DNA of 64,000 nucleotides from Flavobacterium sp. ASV13 (GTDB taxonomy: Bacteria > Bacteroidota > Bacteroidia > Flavobacteriales > Flavobacteriaceae), in the NCBI RefSeq assembly GCF_000745775.1, contig NZ_JQJY01000002.1, positions 124,001 to 188,000 on the forward strand. Direction: 5' to 3'. Below, piece after piece: positions 60,392 to 64,000 of this stretch. The notes below the pieces were generated by a model. The model saw only the letters and a program-made list of their open reading frames with translations. It had not been told where the DNA came from and ran no database searches. A program made the position numbers and the translations under genes. Positions within the stretch are counted from its first letter, which is position 1; each line of letters starts with the position of its first letter.

Positions 60392-60421
60392 CAAAAATAC
60401 TACTTATTTATAATAATCAAA
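60392..60421 (-). promoter_or_regulatory. Promoter of the cys operon
   Basis: On the minus strand, TTTG (60421-60418), 18 nt, then TATTTTTG (60399-60392). It is a good Bacteroidota promoter about 60 bp before the TauE start. The rest of the 60332-60641 gap is AT-rich with no gene. Confidence 0.75.
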
Positions 60422-60641
60422 ACATTATTTTGATTTTTTTAAAGCTCATTTACACATTCATTACATTATAAAAGAGCTATTTAAGATTTTGGTAAATTAA
60501 TTTCACAAATAAGATCATTTCGCAACATATTTTGAACAATATAAATAGCAAAAAAACTTGCTTATTAAATAGGTTTTTTAATCTCTACAATATCTATAGG
60601 ATAATTATAAAAATGTTGTATTTTAGCGCCAAACTTTTTTT

Positions 60642-61424
60642 ATGGATTTTCAAATTGGTCTTGTAATTGCCGGATTAGCAGTTGGTTTTATTGTTGGGTT
60701 GACTGGCGTAGGTGGTGGTTCTTTAATGACTCCTATTTTGCTATTTTTTAATATTCCGCCAACAACTGCAGTCGGTACAGATCTGCTTTATGCCGCTTTT
60801 ACGAAAGCTGGAGGGATATTTGTTCATCATAAAAAAGGAAACATAAACTGGGAAATTACGGGCTGGCTTACATTAGGCAGTGTTCCAGCCGCTTTAGTAA
60901 CTTTATGGATACTAAACAGCATCAAAACAGATATTGAGACCATTAATCGTGTTATAAAATTTAGTTTAGGTTGGGCATTATTATTTACATCAATTGCTAT
61001 TATATTCAAAAACAAAATTTTGAAATTTTCTCAAAAACATGCAGGAGATAAATTCCACAGCGAAAGCCACACTCAAAATATGCTGACTATTGGAATTGGA
61101 GTTCTGCTTGGCGCAACCGTAACGGTAACATCAATTGGAGCAGGCGCGCTGGGAACAGTAACATTATTTTTTCTTTATCCTTTACTTCCTTTACCGCGTT
61201 TAGTTGGAACTGAAATTGCTCATGCGGTTCCATTAACGCTTGTTGCCGGAATCGGACATGCTTCAATGGGAAATTTAGATTTAGGATTACTTGGCCAATT
61301 GTTAATGGGATCACTTCCCGGGATATATATGGGAAGTATGCTGAGCGGAAAAGTTCCAGATCAATTTCTTAGAAATGCTATCGCAGTAATGCTATTCTTT
61401 ACTGGATATAAATTGATTTTTTAA
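60642..61424 (+). CDS. TauE/SafE family permease (divergent copy)
   Basis: A 260-residue permease of the same family as the cys operon gene but only distantly similar to it. The motifs are GLTGVGGGSLMTPILLFF near residue 20 and VTSIGAGALGTVTLFFL, with about eight helices. It is divergent from the cys operon and shares its upstream region, which suggests a linked role in moving sulfate, sulfite or a similar anion. It ends at a bidirectional terminator shared with the Rrf2 gene. Confidence 0.85.
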   Translation: MDFQIGLVIAGLAVGFIVGLTGVGGGSLMTPILLFFNIPPTTAVGTDLLYAAFTKAGGIFVHHKKGNINWEITGWLTLGSVPAALVTLWILNSIKTDIETINRVIKFSLGWALLFTSIAIIFKNKILKFSQKHAGDKFHSESHTQNMLTIGIGVLLGATVTVTSIGAGALGTVTLFFLYPLLPLPRLVGTEIAHAVPLTLVAGIGHASMGNLDLGLLGQLLMGSLPGIYMGSMLSGKVPDQFLRNAIAVMLFFTGYKLIF

Positions 61425-61440
61425 CTAAAACATCATTATA

Positions 61441-61476
61441 AAAAAAGACCATTTCTATTTTGAAATGGTCTTTTTT
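61441..61476. terminator. Bidirectional terminator (TauE / Rrf2)
   Basis: The perfect stem AAAAAAGACCATTTC / GAAATGGTCTTTTTT is between convergent genes. Confidence 0.9.
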
Positions 61477-61481
61477 ATTTC

Positions 61482-61892
61482 TTAAAAAGCAATATCTGCT
61501 AAAGAATTACTTTCTAATATTTTAAGTGTATTATCTCTAACTTCTGTCATTAATCTTCGGGCTGCGCACGTAGATTCGTCATCGCAGTCGTCACATCTTT
61601 CATAAAAATTATGACTTGCACAAGGCAATAATGCAATTGGCCCTTCTAAAATTCGATAGACTTTTGCCATGCTTATATCTTTCGGATCTTTGATTAGATA
61701 ATAGCCGCCGCCTTTTCCTTTTTTTGCTCCAAGAAAACCGGAATTCCTTAAAAGCAATAAAATACTTTCTAAAAACTTAATCGAAATATGTTCGTTTTTC
61801 GCGATTTCGGCAATTTGAACAGGATCATTATTTTCTCGTCTGGCCAAATAAGTCAACGCTTTTATTCCGTATTTTGTTTTTTTTGAAAGCAT
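61482..61892 (-). CDS. Rrf2 family transcriptional regulator
   Basis: A 136-residue winged-helix regulator. N-terminal part LSKKTKYGIKALTYLARREN, recognition region HISIKFLESILLLLRNSGFL and wing KKGKGGGYYL are typical. Near residue 92 a cysteine group follows in the spacing C-x8-C-x2-C-x5-C (PCASHNFYERCDDCDDESTC), so a bound Fe-S cluster or metal is possible, as in IscR/RirA-type members. In other bacteria Rrf2 proteins (CymR, for example) control sulfur assimilation, and the place next to the cys operon supports a similar role here; this is inference. Confidence 0.88.
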   Translation of the reverse strand: MLSKKTKYGIKALTYLARRENNDPVQIAEIAKNEHISIKFLESILLLLRNSGFLGAKKGKGGGYYLIKDPKDISMAKVYRILEGPIALLPCASHNFYERCDDCDDESTCAARRLMTEVRDNTLKILESNSLADIAF

Positions 61893-62025
61893 CTTTAAAT
61901 TTTAAATTGCAAAATATTTGTTCCGAAATTAATGCCCCGAAAATGATTACATTTATTTCTGCAACAAAAATAGGCTTTTTAAATGAGAATAGTAACAGAA
62001 AGGAAATTATATTCTACTTATTCTA

Positions 62026-62526
62026 TCAGATTACTTCGTTACTTCCGATTAAATTAAACTCTTGAAACGTTTTTATTTCTTCAACCAAGTCTTTTTTATT
62101 TACCACGTATGTATCCGAAAGAGAATCGTGCCAGCCTCTTGATCCTAAATATGAAAACATATCAAAAGGTATAAATCGACAAAAAGATCGTTTTACAATG
62201 GCAGCAAAATCAGCTTTTTCACCATATTCATTAACAACAATGGTTCCTGTAATGAACTTCGCAAGCGATCTTCCAAACAATCCTTCGGTGATTAAAAAAT
62301 AAAAAAAGTAGATCGTAAATATTACGATATTCCAGCCCCAATCTCCTAAACCATCCATCCACTCGCTAAGACCTGTCAATTCAAACAAACCAATAAGAAC
62401 TCCGGCAAAAAGACAAAGTCCCATAAAAATAGCAATTACAAATATTGTATCTAAAATATAATTTAAAAAACGGATTCCTACGGAAGCCAACAGTCGATCA
62501 TCAAGTATGTATCCAGAATTACCCAT
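62026..62526 (-). CDS. RDD family membrane protein
   Basis: A 166-residue protein with three predicted transmembrane helices and the RDD features: RFLNYILDTIFVIAIFMG (Arg and Asp in the first helix) and LFGRSLAKFITGTIVV (GRSLAK before the last helix). The function of RDD proteins is mostly unknown; some act in ion transport. It stands apart, 133 bp from the Rrf2 gene, and no link with the sulfur genes is evident. Confidence 0.78.
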   Translation of the reverse strand: MGNSGYILDDRLLASVGIRFLNYILDTIFVIAIFMGLCLFAGVLIGLFELTGLSEWMDGLGDWGWNIVIFTIYFFYFLITEGLFGRSLAKFITGTIVVNEYGEKADFAAIVKRSFCRFIPFDMFSYLGSRGWHDSLSDTYVVNKKDLVEEIKTFQEFNLIGSNEVI

Positions 62527-62597
62527 AAACTAGTTCGTTGTTTTTTATTATTAATTAGGTTTTGGTTAGGACAAAAATATAATTTTTGACGAATGAA

Positions 62598-63110
62598 TTA
62601 CAATAAATTACTACAAATCAAAAAAACATTCTTTTCATCTAAATACAATTGATGTTTTTGATTTTCGAGAATATGTTTTTCTATTTTTAACTTTGAAAAC
62701 CATTCACTAGTGGGCGAATTTAGATCCTGATCGCCAAAATAAAGTTTGGTTTCACAATTAGGAATTTCAGTTTCAAATCTTAATCTTGTTGAGGAAATTG
62801 CAATTAACTTTGTTGTTTTTAATCCTTTTAATGATGCTTTCCATGCAATTGTTCCTCCAATGCTGAAAGCTAAAACAGCAACCTCGCTTTTTTCAGAAGC
62901 TAATAAATTATCAACAGCTTTTTCAATGCCTACATTTAAAAATTGATTGTGAATTTCTTTTTCATCTGTCGAAAAATCAACCTCAGCCAATTTTAAGACA
63001 TCATAATAATGAACATCAAATTTTGATTCTAATATCTGAATATAATATTCAATCCATTCCGGATTACCTCCAAACAAATCTGATAACAACAACAATCTTG
63101 GTTTTATCAT
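62598..63110 (-). CDS. Alpha/beta-hydrolase-like protein
   Basis: A 170-residue cytoplasmic protein. The pattern LLLSDLFGG, then AVLAFSIGGTIAWKAS (nucleophile-elbow-like, but with Ala instead of the first Gly of GxSxG), then KLYFGDQDLNSPTSEW (acidic turn) and a late His in ENQKHQLY suggests a small alpha/beta hydrolase with Ser, Asp and His in the expected order. The substrate is unknown. Poorly conserved and AT-rich. The start MIKPRLLLL is the first ATG in frame. Confidence 0.6.
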   Translation of the reverse strand: MIKPRLLLLSDLFGGNPEWIEYYIQILESKFDVHYYDVLKLAEVDFSTDEKEIHNQFLNVGIEKAVDNLLASEKSEVAVLAFSIGGTIAWKASLKGLKTTKLIAISSTRLRFETEIPNCETKLYFGDQDLNSPTSEWFSKLKIEKHILENQKHQLYLDEKNVFLICSNLL

Positions 63111-63158
63111 ATTTTCAAAACTAAAATTTATTTCAAAAAAAATCCTTGATATACAAAA

Positions 63159-63192
63159 AAGGGCTATTTAAAAAAACAGCCCTTAATTTTAT
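63159..63192 (-). terminator. Terminator after trans-sulfuration gene
   Basis: The stem AAGGGCT / AGCCCTT is followed by a T6 run on the minus strand, 14 bp past the stop codon at 63205. Confidence 0.75.
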
Positions 63193-63204
63193 TATATTTT
63201 GCTT

Positions 63205-64000
63205 TTAAGCCAACGCTTGCTTCAAATCAGCAATTACATCTTCTACGGTTTCTAAACCTACAGAAACACGAACTAAACCTTGCGTGATTCCAACAGCTAA
63301 TTGATCTTCTTCAGATAATTTGCTGTGCGTTGTAGAAGCTGGATGCGTAACAATTGTTCTTGTATCTCCAATATTTGCTGATAATGAACAAAGTTGAATT
63401 GCATTCAGGAATTTTCTTCCAGCTTCGATTCCGCCTTTAATTTCAAATGCGATGATGTTTCCACCAGCTTTCATTTGTTTTTTAGCAATTTCATATTGCG
63501 GATGCGATTTCAGGAACGGATATTTAACGCTATTTACATTTGGATGGCTTTCTAAAAATTCAGCTACTTTTAATGCATTTTCACAATGTCTGTCTACACG
63601 AACCGCTAAAGTTTCTAAACTTTTTGACAAAACCCACGCATTAAACGGAGATAAAGCCGGACCAGTATTTCTTGAAAATAAATAAATCTGTCTGATTAAA
63701 TCTGCATTTCCAACTGTAACTCCTCCTAAAACACGACCTTGTCCATCGATTAATTTTGTTGCAGAATGGATTACTAAGTGTGCCCCAAATTTAATTGGTT
63801 GCTGTAAATAAGGCGTTGCAAAACAGTTATCGATAATTAAAATTAAGTTGTGTTTTTTAGCAATATCTCCTAATAATTGCAAGTCAATCACATCAACTCC
63901 AGGATTTGTAGGCGATTCTGCGTATAATATTTTAGTGTTTGGCTTGATGAAACTTTCGATAGTTTCTGGCTTATTGATTTCAAAATAAGAAGTTTCGATA
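63205..64000 (-). CDS. PLP-dependent trans-sulfuration enzyme, 3' part
   Basis: The C-terminal 264 residues of a Cys/Met metabolism PLP enzyme; the frame is open to the window end, so the N-terminus is missing. The parts seen are ESPTNPGVDVIDLQLL, IIDNCFATPYLQQP, the Schiff-base Lys in HSATKLIDGQGRVLGG, TIVTHPASTTHSKL and the C-terminal GLVRVSVGLETVEDVIADL. It is most like O-succinyl- or O-acetylhomoserine sulfhydrylase (MetZ/MetY type), which would join the sulfide from the cys operon to homoserine esters to give homocysteine. Cystathionine gamma-synthase is an alternative. Confidence 0.87.
   Translation of the reverse strand, partial: IETSYFEINKPETIESFIKPNTKILYAESPTNPGVDVIDLQLLGDIAKKHNLILIIDNCFATPYLQQPIKFGAHLVIHSATKLIDGQGRVLGGVTVGNADLIRQIYLFSRNTGPALSPFNAWVLSKSLETLAVRVDRHCENALKVAEFLESHPNVNSVKYPFLKSHPQYEIAKKQMKAGGNIIAFEIKGGIEAGRKFLNAIQLCSLSANIGDTRTIVTHPASTTHSKLSEEDQLAVGITQGLVRVSVGLETVEDVIADLKQALA

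Overview
The window is a contiguous stretch of a low-GC Bacteroidota chromosome, almost certainly Flavobacterium or a close relative. The evidence is: gliding-motility genes gldA, gldD and gldE; AT-rich coding; Bacteroidota-type promoters (TTG/TTTG, about 18-21 nt, then TAnnTTTG); almost no Shine-Dalgarno sequences; many lipoprotein signals; and a sulfite reductase with a C-terminal HEPN-like extension. No rRNA, tRNA, IS element, prophage or CRISPR array is visible.

Layout. 1-10 kb: 3' end of the pyruvate dehydrogenase E2 gene, an M1 aminopeptidase lipoprotein, an AhpD-like protein, an NTF2-like/AraC pair, a glycosyltransferase, miaE and an AsmA-like protein. 10-20 kb: rplU-rpmA, an M16 protease pair, an EamA transporter, a metal-binding lipoprotein, the mutY-ssb-gldE-gldD operon, an HU-family gene and a 30-codon very basic protein gene. 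20-37 kb: RNase G, the pbpC/alpha-2-macroglobulin pair, tadA, two tandem TonB-like proteins with a cysteine-rich N-terminus, dxs, a DUF3078 protein and a dGTPase. 37-44 kb: three tandem paralogous small beta-barrels that share an upstream motif, gldA, a candidate small RNA, an amino-acid decarboxylase, a symporter and a methyltransferase.

44-64 kb is a sulfur and one-carbon region. A SAM-I riboswitch behind a good promoter leads a minus-strand operon of split methionine synthase (metH N-part, an FRG-domain gene, metH C-part) and metF. Upstream is a long minus-strand sulfate assimilation cluster: TauE-like permease, cysH, cysD, cysN, sulfite reductase, cobA, cysG-type dehydrogenase, ferredoxin-NADP reductase. 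It has its own promoter and a palindromic operator candidate. A second TauE gene, an Rrf2 regulator with a cysteine cluster and a trans-sulfuration enzyme (cut by the window end) follow. Together they take sulfate to sulfide, into homocysteine, and on to methionine.

The intergenic regions carry several families of palindromic repeats. The most informative are a TGTCA...TGACA element (five copies) and an AGCCCCGAT...AGCGGGA element (four copies). In both, arm or stem sequences differ between copies while base pairing is kept. The most notable non-repeat candidates are the small RNA near 40.8 kb, the FRG gene inside the SAM-controlled metH operon, the shared motif before the three barrel genes and the tandem cysteine-rich TonB-like proteins. 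No wholly new multi-gene system stands out.
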